Shown piece by piece: positions 1 through 9,800 of a stretch of 49,721 nt of DNA. Origin of the DNA: Lachnospiraceae bacterium (GTDB taxonomy: Bacteria > Bacillota > Clostridia > Lachnospirales > Lachnospiraceae); assembly GCA_016281335.1 (NCBI GenBank), contig JAEEIK010000050.1:1-49721 (forward strand), given 5' to 3'. A model generated the notes under the pieces. It searched no databases. It saw only the letters and a program-made list of their open reading frames with translations, and had not been told where the DNA came from. The position numbers were made by a program, and so were the translations under genes. Numbering within the stretch: position 1 is the first letter of the stretch; each line of letters begins with the position of its first letter.

Positions 1-651
1 AAAAGATGCTTCGATATCTTCATTCTTTAAGTCGCCGTCGATGGTCTTCGGACATCCGATAACCTGAACACCTGTGTTGTTTGCAGCCATGTACTCTGCA
101 AGAACAGCTGCGTTTGTGTTTGAATCGTCACCACCGATGATAACAATCGCTGTAAGGCCGTGCTTCTTTGCAACTTCTGTAACGATCTTGAACTGCTCCT
201 CTGTCTCAAGCTTTGTTCTTCCGGAACCGATGATATCGAATCCGCCGGTATTTCTGTATGCATCGATGAACTTGTCATCGAATTCAACATAATCGTCCTT
301 GAGAAGTCCGTCGGGGCCGCCCTTGAAACCAAGCAGAACGTTCTCTGAATTGGTAGCCTTTAATGCATCATAAAGACCGGAGATAACATTGTGTCCGCCG
401 GGTGCCTGGCCGCCTGAAAGGATAACGCCTACTACCTGCTTCTTTGCAGCGGAAGTATTGGCTCCTTTCTGGAATGTGATCTCGTTCTTACCGTAGGTAT
501 TGGGGAAAAGGGCCTTTATCTTGTCCTGATCCGCTACGCTTTCGGTTGCAGCGCCATCCTTAACGCAGATCTCAGCGATGCCGCCTCTGAGCATGCCGGG
601 AAGCTTGGGCTGGTACTCGTATCTTGCTTTCTGAAGAGGTGAAAGATCCAT
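1..651 (-). CDS. pfp: Pyrophosphate-dependent phosphofructokinase (PFP), 3' part cut by window edge
   Basis: The first 217 residues of a long-type PPi-dependent 6-phosphofructokinase, a cytosolic glycolytic enzyme converting fructose-6-P and PPi to fructose-1,6-bisphosphate and Pi reversibly. The N-terminus begins [18 protein letters not shown]. The phosphate-binding loop is [14 protein letters not shown], followed by the family signatures [10 protein letters not shown] and [11 protein letters not shown]. The Asp-Asp after GG, and the Lys in KTIDGD, point to PPi rather than ATP as donor. The start is fixed by AAAGGAG eight bases before ATG at 651. The frame runs open off the window, so the C-terminal part is missing here, not disrupted. 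A possible weak promoter (TTGTGA, 18-base spacer, GATAAA) lies at about 685-715, just after the terminator of the upstream tRNA. Confidence 0.93.
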   Translation of the reverse strand, partial: MDLSPLQKARYEYQPKLPGMLRGGIAEICVKDGAATESVADQDKIKALFPNTYGKNEITFQKGANTSAAKKQVVGVILSGGQAPGGHNVISGLYDALKATNSENVLLGFKGGPDGLLKDDYVEFDDKFIDAYRNTGGFDIIGSGRTKLETEEQFKIVTEVAKKHGLTAIVIIGGDDSNTNAAVLAEYMAANNTGVQVIGCPKTIDGDLKNEDIEASF

Positions 652-713
652 TTTTTTTCTCCTTTGCTATATATAAATTTTTTGTTTTTATCGCATATGG
701 CAATATGATATCA

Positions 714-738
714 CAAAAAGCCGTGTTTTACCACAGCG
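714..738 (-). terminator. Rho-independent terminator after tRNA-Leu
   Basis: Read on the minus strand, GCTGTG and CACGGC form a six-pair stem with one G-U pair, a GTAAAA loop (737 to 720), followed by TTTTT. It begins 10 bases after the tRNA 3' end and would end the MATE/tRNA transcript before pfp. Confidence 0.65.
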
Positions 739-747
739 ATTTTTCAG

Positions 748-827
748 TGCGGGTAACAGGACTCGAACCTGCACGGTCTCCCACCAGGACCTAAACCTGG
801 CGCGTCTGCCAATTCCGCCATACCCGC
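748..827 (-). tRNA. tRNA-Leu (anticodon UAG)
   Basis: An 80-base cloverleaf. The acceptor stem is GCGGGTA / TACCCGC with discriminator A at 748. The anticodon stem CCAGG/CCTGG carries the loop TTTAGGT (anticodon UAG, reading CUA). A long variable arm typical of class II tRNA-Leu follows, then the T arm GCAGG-TTCGAGT-CCTGT. No CCA is encoded, so it must be added after transcription. The tRNA begins only 16 bases downstream of the MATE stop codon with no visible terminator between them, so read-through from that operon or a promoter inside the MATE gene is needed. Confidence 0.95.
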
Positions 828-843
828 ATATATGCAGCTGTAA

Positions 844-2223
844 CTATTCCGGTATCGGTGCGATGATCTTTCTGTATATCCTTATAAGGAAGAAAGCCGA
901 CACCACAAGGCTCATGAGCTCTGCTATGGGGAAACACCACCATATCAATGACAAGCCTCCTATCTTCCCGAGTATGTATGCCGCGGGCACCAGCACCACC
1001 AGCTGTCTTGCCACGGATACTATCATACTGTATACGCCGTTGCCAAGTGCCTGGAAAGTGGTTCCTGCTATGATGCAGAACCAGGCGAGCAGATAATGCC
1101 AGCCTATGATCCTGAGAGCCGGAACACCAAGCGTTATCAGACTTGCGTCTCCCGTATCAAAGATCTTGAGCAGCACCTCCGGTATAGCCTGGAACAGTGC
1201 AAAACCTATAGCCATAAACGCAAACGCATATATCATACTGCATTTTATAACGGCTGTCATCCTCTTTCTCTTCCTTGCGCCGTAGTTAAATGCAAGTATG
1301 GGGATAATGCCGTTGTTCATGCCGAAGAGGGGCATAAAGAAGAGGCTCTGCAGCTTGAAGTATACGGTAAATACCGCAACTGCCGCAGGCTCTAAGCTGT
1401 TAAGTATCCGGTTCATGCTGTAGGTCATGACAGAACCTATGGACTGCATGATGATCGCAGGCAGACCTACCGAATAAATGCGTCCTATCGTAGGCAGGTC
1501 GGGTTTAAAGCCTTTAAGCTCAAGTTCTACTTCTTTATTATATTTCTTATTAAGTATAAATGCGAAAATGCCTGCGCAGATCTGTCCCGTTATCGTCGCA
1601 GCGGCAGCGCCTGCCACCTTCATCTCCGGGAAACCGAAGAGTCCGAAGATCAGTATCGGATCTAAGATGATATTGATGATGGCGCCTGTCATCTGGGTGA
1701 TCATCGAAAGGGTAGTCTTGCCTGTGGACTGAAGCAGTCTCTCAAAGATGAACTGCATATAGATACCTATGGAGCCCATGCATACTATACGCAGATACTG
1801 GGTGCCGTATTCAAGGGTAAGCCCCTCGCCCTTCTGTGAAGCGATGAGTGTGGGAGCCAGGAATAAACCTACAAGAAAGAATACCAGGAAGGAACATAGC
1901 GAAAGGAAAACACCGTTATTGGCCGCCTTCTTTACCGACTTCATGTCCTTCTCGCCCAGCGCCTTTGAAAGCATGGCATTAACGCCGACTCCGGTGCCGG
2001 TGCCGAAAGCTACCAGCAGCATCTGAAAAGGAAAGGCCATGCCGAGAGCCGACAGCGCCGCTGTGCCCGCCGTTCCCGATACGTCCTCTATCCTCGCTAC
2101 GAATATGGAATCTACTATATTATAGAAAGCCTGCACCAGCATCGACAGTATCATCGGAAGTGACATGCTGATAAGCAGTCTGTTTATGGGCATCACGCCC
2201 ATCTTGTTTTCTTTTTCGTTCAT
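844..2223 (-). CDS. MATE family multidrug/Na+ antiporter
   Basis: A 459-residue polytopic membrane protein of the MATE (multi-antimicrobial extrusion) family. The N-terminal helix MSLPMILSMLVQAFYNIVDS is the typical MATE signature. About twelve hydrophobic helices follow in two pseudo-symmetric halves, the second opening with VGLPAIIMQSIGSVMTYSMN. The length is normal for the family. It would couple export of cationic compounds to Na+ or H+ entry; the substrate cannot be predicted. The start ATG lies one base after the upstream GGDEF gene's stop, with a weak AAGAG site, so it is the last protein gene of the ClpX-like/GGDEF operon. Confidence 0.92.
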   Translation of the reverse strand: MNEKENKMGVMPINRLLISMSLPMILSMLVQAFYNIVDSIFVARIEDVSGTAGTAALSALGMAFPFQMLLVAFGTGTGVGVNAMLSKALGEKDMKSVKKAANNGVFLSLCSFLVFFLVGLFLAPTLIASQKGEGLTLEYGTQYLRIVCMGSIGIYMQFIFERLLQSTGKTTLSMITQMTGAIINIILDPILIFGLFGFPEMKVAGAAAATITGQICAGIFAFILNKKYNKEVELELKGFKPDLPTIGRIYSVGLPAIIMQSIGSVMTYSMNRILNSLEPAAVAVFTVYFKLQSLFFMPLFGMNNGIIPILAFNYGARKRKRMTAVIKCSMIYAFAFMAIGFALFQAIPEVLLKIFDTGDASLITLGVPALRIIGWHYLLAWFCIIAGTTFQALGNGVYSMIVSVARQLVVLVPAAYILGKIGGLSLIWWCFPIAELMSLVVSAFFLIRIYRKIIAPIPE

Positions 2224-2224
2224 C

Positions 2225-3703
2225 TTACTCTTCTTTTACTTCTTCTTTATCAGAGGTATCGCCCTCGATATCCTTCTCCATCTTATTGGCAAGCAGGATC
2301 ATCAGATTCTCGGAATCCAGCATATCTTCCGGGAAGGTGATCACGGTCTCTACAACCTCTTCCTCTTCCTTCTCGGCCCATTTCTCCCTGATAGCTTTTG
2401 CTACCTCTTCGTCTGTGGATACCACCAGCTGGTTCCTGCCGTGTTCCTTGCCGTAGTAAAGCATCTCGTCAACAGCTTTGATCTGTTCACCTAGATCCTT
2501 ATCGCTGCGTCCTTCTATAATACCCATGGTCATGGTTATAGGAATACGCACACCGTCATAGAATATCTCCGCATTACGTATCCTGTCAAGGAAAAATTCC
2601 AAAGAATGCATGGCCGGACCGAATTTGGTATTCTCAAACATAAGCAGGAATTCCTCACCGCCCCATCTGACAGCCGCGCCTCTTGCCGCCATCAGTCTCT
2701 TCATTTCATCGGATACGGTCTTAAGCACATGGTCACCCGCATCATGCCCGTAAGTATCATTGACCTTCTTAAAGAAGTCTATATCACCCATGGCAATGGC
2801 AAAGCCTTCCCCGGTCACCTCTGAGCGCTCTGCGATATGCTTAAGCTTGGCATTACCAAAGCGCCTGTTATAAAGTGTTGTCAGAGGATCCCTCTCAACC
2901 AGTATCTGCATGGCTCCCTGCATGCGCACTATGGATTTTCCTGTCTCGCCTATCTCATCTTCCCTTGTAGTAACAGTCATATCCATTTCGCCGTGCAGCT
3001 CTCCGGATACCATTTTGCCCAGAAAATGGTGTATCTTTCTGATAGCTTCGATCACGCCGCTTGTATACCTTATGCTGATAAGACTGGCCACAAGGGTTCC
3101 CAAAACCGTTACGATCCATATCGGCGTATCCATCGCATTGGCCTTCCTGGTCATCTCCTCTGCGTTTCTTGCTGCGCCTATCATTCCAAAGAACTCACCG
3201 TTTTTGTTCTGAAGCGGTATATAGCAGGCTCTGTACAGTTCACCGTCCACATCCGTTCTTACGCACAGAGGCTCCAGCGTGCGCTCCACTCTTGCCACTA
3301 TGGCCGTGTTCACTCCTGTACCCACAGCCCTTGTTCCGTCAGGCTTCATTATGGTAGTCAGTATTCTTGTATCTTTATAGAAAACCGTCAGCTCCGTTCC
3401 GCTGCTTTCCTTAACTGCATCTATAAGCGCGAAATTGCCGGTAAGTTCCTTATCTCCCTTGAACATGGCAACGATGCCCTGCTTCTTATCCTCCATCATC
3501 ACATAGGTTCCCGGATAGTCTTCCTCAAGTATCCCCTGAAGCATGGTGGCATTGGCAAGAAGGGAACTGTCTACTTCTTTTTCAAGCGCGGTCCTTGACA
3601 GATATACCGCCAGCAAAGCTATGATAATCCCAAGTAATAACGTAGGCAGAACGGTGCAAAGAAGCATCGCCTTCTGCATTTTTCCCATCTTTTCTTTCTT
3701 CAT
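2225..3703 (-). CDS. Membrane diguanylate cyclase (Cache-HAMP-GGDEF) with acidic C-terminal tail
   Basis: A 492-residue inner-membrane sensor. TM1 is at about residues 11-35. An extracytoplasmic single-Cache-like region (about 36-190, containing GTELTVFYKDTRILTT) is followed by TM2 (about 193-215) and a HAMP linker. The GGDEF domain carries DPLTTLYNRR at its start and GGEEF at about 348-352, so the active site looks intact for making c-di-GMP from two GTP. The RxxD inhibitory site expected before GGEEF is absent, suggesting no product inhibition. About 70 residues follow the catalytic core, ending in an acidic tail rich in Glu/Asp/Lys. The start overlaps the upstream ClpX-like gene by four bases (ATGA), so the two are probably translationally coupled. 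Confidence 0.9.
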   Translation of the reverse strand: MKKEKMGKMQKAMLLCTVLPTLLLGIIIALLAVYLSRTALEKEVDSSLLANATMLQGILEEDYPGTYVMMEDKKQGIVAMFKGDKELTGNFALIDAVKESSGTELTVFYKDTRILTTIMKPDGTRAVGTGVNTAIVARVERTLEPLCVRTDVDGELYRACYIPLQNKNGEFFGMIGAARNAEEMTRKANAMDTPIWIVTVLGTLVASLISIRYTSGVIEAIRKIHHFLGKMVSGELHGEMDMTVTTREDEIGETGKSIVRMQGAMQILVERDPLTTLYNRRFGNAKLKHIAERSEVTGEGFAIAMGDIDFFKKVNDTYGHDAGDHVLKTVSDEMKRLMAARGAAVRWGGEEFLLMFENTKFGPAMHSLEFFLDRIRNAEIFYDGVRIPITMTMGIIEGRSDKDLGEQIKAVDEMLYYGKEHGRNQLVVSTDEEVAKAIREKWAEKEEEEVVETVITFPEDMLDSENLMILLANKMEKDIEGDTSDKEEVKEE

Positions 3704-5265
3704 CCTGCTGCCTCCTCGCGGTATTCAGGTTTGCTTTCTTTTCTGGCTGCGGCTTTCGTTACGATCACTTCGCTGACTTTAAGGGAGGGTACTTCAAAAA
3801 GAGCCTCCGCAAGTATATCATGTATCACCGAATTGATCCCCCGGGCACCGATCTTCATCCCATCCACTTTGTCTATTATCTCATCCAATGCTTCATCGGT
3901 AAATATAAGTTTCACTTCATCATCGATCATAAACTCGGTCCTGTAGCGTTCCAATATGGAATCCTCCGGCTCGATAAGCACCCGCTTCAGCATCTGTCTG
4001 TCCAGTTTTTTCAGTACGCTCACTCTTGACAGTCTGCCTGCCAGCTCAGGTTTCATGCCGTAAGTGATCAGATGCTCTGTCTTCAGCATCTTCCCTTCGA
4101 GTTCAAAGTTTTTTGCGCTTGACACCTCCGTGCCAAAGCCCATACCGCTTCCCGAAATATCCTTTTTAACTATCTTATCCAGTCCCTCAAAGGCTCCCGC
4201 GCAGATAAACAGGATATTTGACGTATCCAGCATGAGTATTTCCTGGCTCTGCCCTCCGTCCTGCAGCGGCACCTCCAGCTCGGTACCTTCGAACATGCCC
4301 AAAAGCTGTCCCTGCAGTTCATCATTAATATCGCTGCCGAGGCTGTATGACCTCTTGGGTATTACTTTATCGAATTCATCGCAGAAGACTATGCCGCATT
4401 CGGTAAGCAGCGGATCACGTCCCGCCTTGACATACAGGTTGTATAGCGCCTCTTCCTTATTCCTGCCTTTCCAGGGTGTGGCCACCACCCCCGAAAAATC
4501 CGTTATGACCACGGGAAGATTTATCAGTTCGGAAAGCCGCCTTATGAGTTCGGTCTTTCCGCAGCCCGTCGGCCCTATCATCAGCATGTTCTGTTTTATC
4601 AGTTTATCTTCAGGATGAAGTATCCTTAAATAATGATTGTAAACGGCAAGGGACAGCATCTCTTTCGCTTCGTCCTGACCTATCACATAGCGGTCCAGAT
4701 ATTCCTTTATCTTTACCGGTGTATACTCTTTAACGAACTGCCTGCACTGGGCCAGAAAGCCGCCGTTTTCATCCTTCTCGGCTTTGGCTGCCCTTCTTTT
4801 CATCCGGATGTTTCCGATCCTGTTCTTTCTGAATCGGATGCGGCAGATGGCTAAAAGCCCCAGATCCCTGTTTCTCTCGCTCTCATCTTCTTCCTTCATC
4901 AGTTCGTATTCCATGAAACGGAATACTTCTTCGATATCCTCGTTGCCTATCCTTCCCTCAAGAGTCTTTCCCATATAAAACACGGGATCCTCCGGGTAAT
5001 TCGAACCCGCTTCTTTGATTATTGCCCAGAAAGCCGTGCGGTAGCCCTTCTGCTTGAAGCTGGCTCCCATAAGCTTCAGCATGCTGTCCGTATTATGTTC
5101 CATCCCCGGCCTTAATTTCAGAAGATAATGAAAAAGCACATGAAGATAATCCCGTACCAGCTCAGGATCAGAGAATTCCCCGCCCTCAAGCTCATACTCC
5201 TTCAGTTTGTCATCCAGATATTTAAGACTCAGCTCCTCATCCGGCTGTTCAAAAACTCTCTTCAT
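3700..5265 (-). CDS. ClpX-like AAA+ ATPase without zinc finger (paralogue A)
   Basis: A 521-residue relative of the unfoldase ClpX. Residues 1-165 form an all-helical-looking region unlike the ClpX zinc-binding domain, with no CxxC pairs. The AAA+ core has YVIGQDEAK, Walker A GPTGCGKT (231-238), Walker B IVFCDEFD (292-299), the arginine-finger region ELAGRL, and sensor 2 GARG (about 473). The GYVG pore loop is replaced by PWKG (264-267), keeping one aromatic residue. A ClpP-docking-like MGF tripeptide is present at 375-377 (IGF loop in ClpX). The RKH pore loop is absent. The start lies inside the end of the upstream paralogue (17-base overlap) with AAGGAA nine bases before ATG. Substrate and protease partner are unknown. 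Confidence 0.85.
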   Translation of the reverse strand: MKRVFEQPDEELSLKYLDDKLKEYELEGGEFSDPELVRDYLHVLFHYLLKLRPGMEHNTDSMLKLMGASFKQKGYRTAFWAIIKEAGSNYPEDPVFYMGKTLEGRIGNEDIEEVFRFMEYELMKEEDESERNRDLGLLAICRIRFRKNRIGNIRMKRRAAKAEKDENGGFLAQCRQFVKEYTPVKIKEYLDRYVIGQDEAKEMLSLAVYNHYLRILHPEDKLIKQNMLMIGPTGCGKTELIRRLSELINLPVVITDFSGVVATPWKGRNKEEALYNLYVKAGRDPLLTECGIVFCDEFDKVIPKRSYSLGSDINDELQGQLLGMFEGTELEVPLQDGGQSQEILMLDTSNILFICAGAFEGLDKIVKKDISGSGMGFGTEVSSAKNFELEGKMLKTEHLITYGMKPELAGRLSRVSVLKKLDRQMLKRVLIEPEDSILERYRTEFMIDDEVKLIFTDEALDEIIDKVDGMKIGARGINSVIHDILAEALFEVPSLKVSEVIVTKAAARKESKPEYREEAAG

Positions 5266-6808
5266 TATAATGATTTCCTTCAGCGGTGTAACTGTCCAGT
5301 TTTTCTTCTATGCTCTCTTCAAAGATATAACGGGCGCAGCCTTTGCGGGTAACAGCGTCCTCATCGATCACGACTTTTTTCAGTTCCTTAAGATCCGGCG
5401 CTCTGTACAACACTTCCCTTACCGCATTTCCCATGATGCCGTTTAAGGCCCTGGCTCCCGAACCGTCTTTCAGGGCCAGCTCAGCTGCCTTTTCAAGAGC
5501 AGCTTCGGTAAATACCAGTTCGGCATCACAGGACAGCTTCAGTTCTCTTGAAAGTCTTGAAGTGATGCTGTCCTTAGGTTCGGTCAGTATCCTTATCAGA
5601 TCCTTTTTACTTAATTTTTCCAGTACAGCTATGCTTGATATACGGCCCGCCAGTTCCCTCTTCATTCCGTAACGCATCAGTACTTCATGATCTATGTTCT
5701 CTCTGATGAACGAAGCATCCATTTCCTTATCGAGCATCGCATTAAAGCCTATGCCTCCGGATACGCTGCTTCTTTCTTTTATTCCCTGTCTGATATATTC
5801 GTCTATCCCCTGGAAAGCGCCTGCCAGCACGAAAAGCATGCGGGATGTGTCCAGCAGGAAGGATTGGGATTCCAGCTTCAGTTCCACCTCGCTGCCTTCT
5901 AACATGGTCAGCAGCTGCGACTGCACATCATCATGGACATTCACGCCCCTGTCCGATATGGCCGGCAATAATATCTTGTCAAACTCGTCCATGAATACTA
6001 TGCCCTTTTCAGCTAATGATTTCTTCTTTCCCGCTTTCTCATAGAGTTCCAGAAGTATGTCTTCCTTATGACGCCCTCTGAACTGGCTGGCTCCGAGAGA
6101 AGAAACATCGGTAAATACCATGGGCAGTCCTGTGATATCCCTTATCCGCCGCATTATCTCGGTCTTACCGCAGCCTGTGGGGCCTATCAGCAATACCACA
6201 TCCGGAACAAAACGTTTTTCCGGATTCCTTATCCTTTTTTCATGTCCGTAAACAGCCGTCGCTATCGCAACCTTGGCATCACGCTGCCCTATCACATGTT
6301 CATCAAGATAAGCGGCGGTCTCCATGGGCTTCCTGACCTGAGGCGCCGCTTCAACTCCCGCCTCTTCAAAAAAAGTCCTTCTTATATAAAGTATCTTGCC
6401 GAGTACTTCCTTTTCAGCTTCGTTTGCAGTCTTGGATGTAGCCTTGATGAGCGTATCAGCTTCAAGAAAATCCAATATGAAGCCGGCTCTTTCCCCGAAG
6501 ATACGGGTTGAAAACTCCAGGTCCTCTTCCATCTTGGCAAGAATATGGATAAGAGCCCTGTCCTTCCTGGCGATCCTGCTATCCTCCAGCACCCTGTAAA
6601 AGAGTATCTCAAGATAACTAAGCGCGTCTACATCCGTAACTCGTATATCTTCACATACGAGTACCAGCCGCTTGAGTATATACTCGGTGACAGCCTGGGT
6701 CCTGCCCTCTTGGAGCCTTACGGCAGCCTCCGTCACACCTGCATTTTCCATTTCCCTGAATATGTTTATCATAGCCCATATTTTACGCTTTTTATCCCCT
6801 GCTTTCAA
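5249..6808 (-). CDS. ClpX-like AAA+ ATPase without zinc finger (paralogue B)
   Basis: A 519-residue ClpX-like AAA+ protein paralogous to the next gene. Residues 1-160 are a helical, charge-rich region without zinc-binding cysteines. The core has HVIGQRDAK, Walker A GPTGCGKT (209-216), Walker B IVFMDEFD (270-277), ELAGRI, and sensor 2 GARAL (about 451). The canonical GYVG pore loop is replaced by QFRG (242-245). A perfect IGF tripeptide (353-355) sits where ClpX contacts ClpP. The start is uncertain: 6808 is a TTG with a weak TAAGG upstream, and ATG codons at 6772 and 6751 are alternatives. A terminator separates it from the upstream surface protein, so this gene probably opens the ClpX-like/GGDEF/MATE operon. 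Confidence 0.83.
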   Translation of the reverse strand: MKAGDKKRKIWAMINIFREMENAGVTEAAVRLQEGRTQAVTEYILKRLVLVCEDIRVTDVDALSYLEILFYRVLEDSRIARKDRALIHILAKMEEDLEFSTRIFGERAGFILDFLEADTLIKATSKTANEAEKEVLGKILYIRRTFFEEAGVEAAPQVRKPMETAAYLDEHVIGQRDAKVAIATAVYGHEKRIRNPEKRFVPDVVLLIGPTGCGKTEIMRRIRDITGLPMVFTDVSSLGASQFRGRHKEDILLELYEKAGKKKSLAEKGIVFMDEFDKILLPAISDRGVNVHDDVQSQLLTMLEGSEVELKLESQSFLLDTSRMLFVLAGAFQGIDEYIRQGIKERSSVSGGIGFNAMLDKEMDASFIRENIDHEVLMRYGMKRELAGRISSIAVLEKLSKKDLIRILTEPKDSITSRLSRELKLSCDAELVFTEAALEKAAELALKDGSGARALNGIMGNAVREVLYRAPDLKELKKVVIDEDAVTRKGCARYIFEESIEEKLDSYTAEGNHYNEESF

Positions 6809-6831
6809 GCCTTAAAGCCACAGCTTCAGCC

Positions 6832-6860
6832 AAAACAGGCAGCCTGTTAAGACTGCCTGC
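6832..6860 (-). terminator. Rho-independent terminator after the InlB-repeat protein
   Basis: Minus-strand stem CAGGCAG/CTGCCTG (6859-6853 and 6842-6836) with a ten-base loop, followed directly by TTTT. It lies 35 bases after the stop codon at 6895 and separates the surface protein from the ClpX-like operon. Confidence 0.75.
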
Positions 6861-6894
6861 CGGCGCGTATCATTGCAAACGCGAATCTACTGTA

Positions 6895-9800
6895 TTATAC
6901 CGCCACTACTATTTCCCTGCGTATGTATTCCTGCTGCCTCCTTCCGTCATTGTTGATGATCATCTCTTTGTCTTTGTTCCGCGAAACAAAGAAGGCCGAA
7001 AGCCGCATGTTAAGCTTGTCTGTCTCACAGGCATTCAGGATATTCCTGCCTATATTGACCATGAAACCGTCCCCTTCTTCGCTTATCGCAAGTTTACCCA
7101 GACGCTTCTTCCTGCCATCAGGACAGATGCTGTATATCTCCGCCATTCCGAAGAGATAGACCAGTCCGGCATAGACCGCTGCCACTCCGGCGGCTGAACC
7201 CGCAGTAACAGCTCCTGCCTTTGCCACTTTCATGACCTTTTCCTTCCTGGCAGCTGCCGCTGCTTTTGCTGTGTCCTCCGCATCCGTATCTTTCCCGGCC
7301 CTGCCCTTCAGCTGTTCCATAAGCTCGTCGGTATTCATATTTCTGTCCATCAGTCCCGAATAAACCGTGGTTATGCTTTCCTGTTCATCCCCGTCTTCGC
7401 TTTTTAACATGAATTCGGACATTTCCTCTCTGTACGCATGCATATCAGACTTTATCTTATCTGCCGTATCTGTTTTGCTTTTCCGCCTGTCCTTGCTTTT
7501 GGGCTTATTCCCTTCATCTCCGTCAGCTTCATCATCTGCCGCATTTTCACTGACACTGGTGCTTTTGTCCCTTTTTTCCGGATCACTCACATTGCTTTCA
7601 CTGTCATTACGGCCACTGTTCGCAGTTGTATCATCACCCGGATCATCATTCTGATCGGAATCTGAACGGTCGGAATCTGATTGTTCAGATACGTTACTCT
7701 GCTGCTTGCGCTTCTTTTTTTCTTTTTTCTCATCTTTCCCGTCCTTGTCATCATCAAGCTCATCTACCTTCTGATCCTTGTCGGGTTCAGGCTCTGCGGG
7801 CTTGCTTATCTCATCATCGCCGTCCTTGTCAGGGCCGGCCTCCTTATCAGGGCTGTCGTCACTATCATGTTCTTCGGGTTTTTCACTGTCTTTATCACCG
7901 TCTTTATCCTTGTCATTGTCCTTATCAGTATCCCGTTTACCATCATCCTCATCCCTTTCATTCTCATGATCTCCATCCCTATCCTTATTGCCGTCTTTGT
8001 CGTTATTTTTGTCATTATCTTTATTGTTGTCTTTATCCGCTGTTTTGTCGCTGTCTTTATCGCTGTCTTTATCGTCGTCTTTATCTCCGTCCTTATTATT
8101 TTCTCTGTCCCGGTCTTCCTCGTTACTCCCGTCCTTATCGTGATCAGAACTCTTATCACTGTCCCCGTCAGCTTCCGGAACCGCTTCTTCCTTGGGAGGA
8201 GGCGGAAGGATATGTGTCTTTGCCTCCAGTGGATACTCTTCGGGATCCCATCTCCATACTCCGTTGGGATTGCCGTTCCTGTCATACACCATTTCCCCGT
8301 TAATATAGAAGCCGTCAAAAACCTCGCCATCTTCATATACAGGCGGAGTTATCGCCGGATACGGCTCACCGTAGGTAACGCAGATGAACAGGTCGCCTAC
8401 ACCGTCTCCGTCATGATCCGGTCCGAAGAAAATCGAATACTTCTTGGGTGTCCATCTGGCTTTCAGCTTAAGCCGCGCTCCGTCACTTATGTCCCATCTC
8501 CATTTTCCCGTAGGTTTTCCTTCAGCGTCATATACCTGATCGTCATCCAGATAATAGCCTTCAAATACCATTCCGGGTTCCGGTTCGGGAACCGGGATCG
8601 GCGGATAATCGGAATCATAGGTTATGTCCAGTTCTTCATCATAACCGGGGAGTTTGATCTTTGCGCTCTTAGCCACCCATCTTACCTCCGGATACAGTTC
8701 CCTTTCTTCAAAGTCCCAAAGCCAGAGTCCTACAGCCTCGCCCTTACCGTCATATATCTTTTCATCTCCGATAAACAGCCCATCTACCTTATATCCGTTC
8801 TTTACCTCCGTAGTATAGATCTTTACCCCGGGATATGATGAGCCGTACTCTACGTCCGCAGACCAGGCCGGTTTGCCCGAAGCTCCCACAGGTCCGTGAT
8901 ATATCCTGTATACCTTGGGTTTCCAGTTATTTTCCAGCCCGATGTCGTCTCCGGAATCCGGCACCCATTTCCATTGCGAATATAGAGGCTCACCCTTTTC
9001 GTCATACAGTTTTTCTCCCGAAAAATATATTCCTTCAAGCTCGTGCCCCTTTGGTGTGTTCCAGATAACCGGAGTTATCTTCGGATACGCAGCGTCATAC
9101 TCAACGCTGCCTGCCCCGGGCACTTCTCCTCCGTTAGAGTCCGGATCCCCATATTTCAGTTCAAAATGCCTTGCCTTCCATACTTCCGTTACGGAATGCA
9201 CTCCCTGGGTCCCGATGGTCCATACCCAGCTGGAATATTTAGCGCTTCCGTCATTATTAAAAGGTTCCACATCTCCTATGCAGAACTTATCCAGCTCGTA
9301 GCCCTCCGGTGCTCTTGAGGGATCCGGTATGATCCCTCTGTATGAGGAGTCGTATTTCACTTTAAAGCTGTATCCCGCGTATTCAATGGTATACTCTTCG
9401 GGAACCCATTGTGCCGTAAAGGTCACACTCATATCCGGGAAACCGGTATCTGTCCCGTTTACCTGCTGACAATTCTCATCATAGTACCGCACACCGTTCA
9501 TATAATAGCCCATAAACCTGTACCCCTTCTTTACGGGCTTTGATACGGGAGGCAGTGCTCCTCCGTATTGCATGGTATTGGTAAGTTGATCGTTTACTAC
9601 TCCGTCTATGCTGTATTTGACCGTGATCGGAAGATGGGTGATCACATACTCAAGGGAACCCGAGAATTCCTCCCCGCTCTCAACGTCCCTGTATGTGTAT
9701 GTACCTATATATTTACCGTTGGAATCATAAGATATATATAACTCACCTCCTCCGATGCCATAGTTATCGTCATCGTAGACAGTTCCCATGTTGAAGGAAG

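Noticed and set aside
7681..8838. A 385-codon plus-strand reading frame of hydrophobic residues.
   Set aside because: It is antisense to the Asp/Lys stalk: GAT and AAA-type codons read as ATC and TTT on the other strand. It has no ribosome site, no known domain, and overlaps a well-supported gene.
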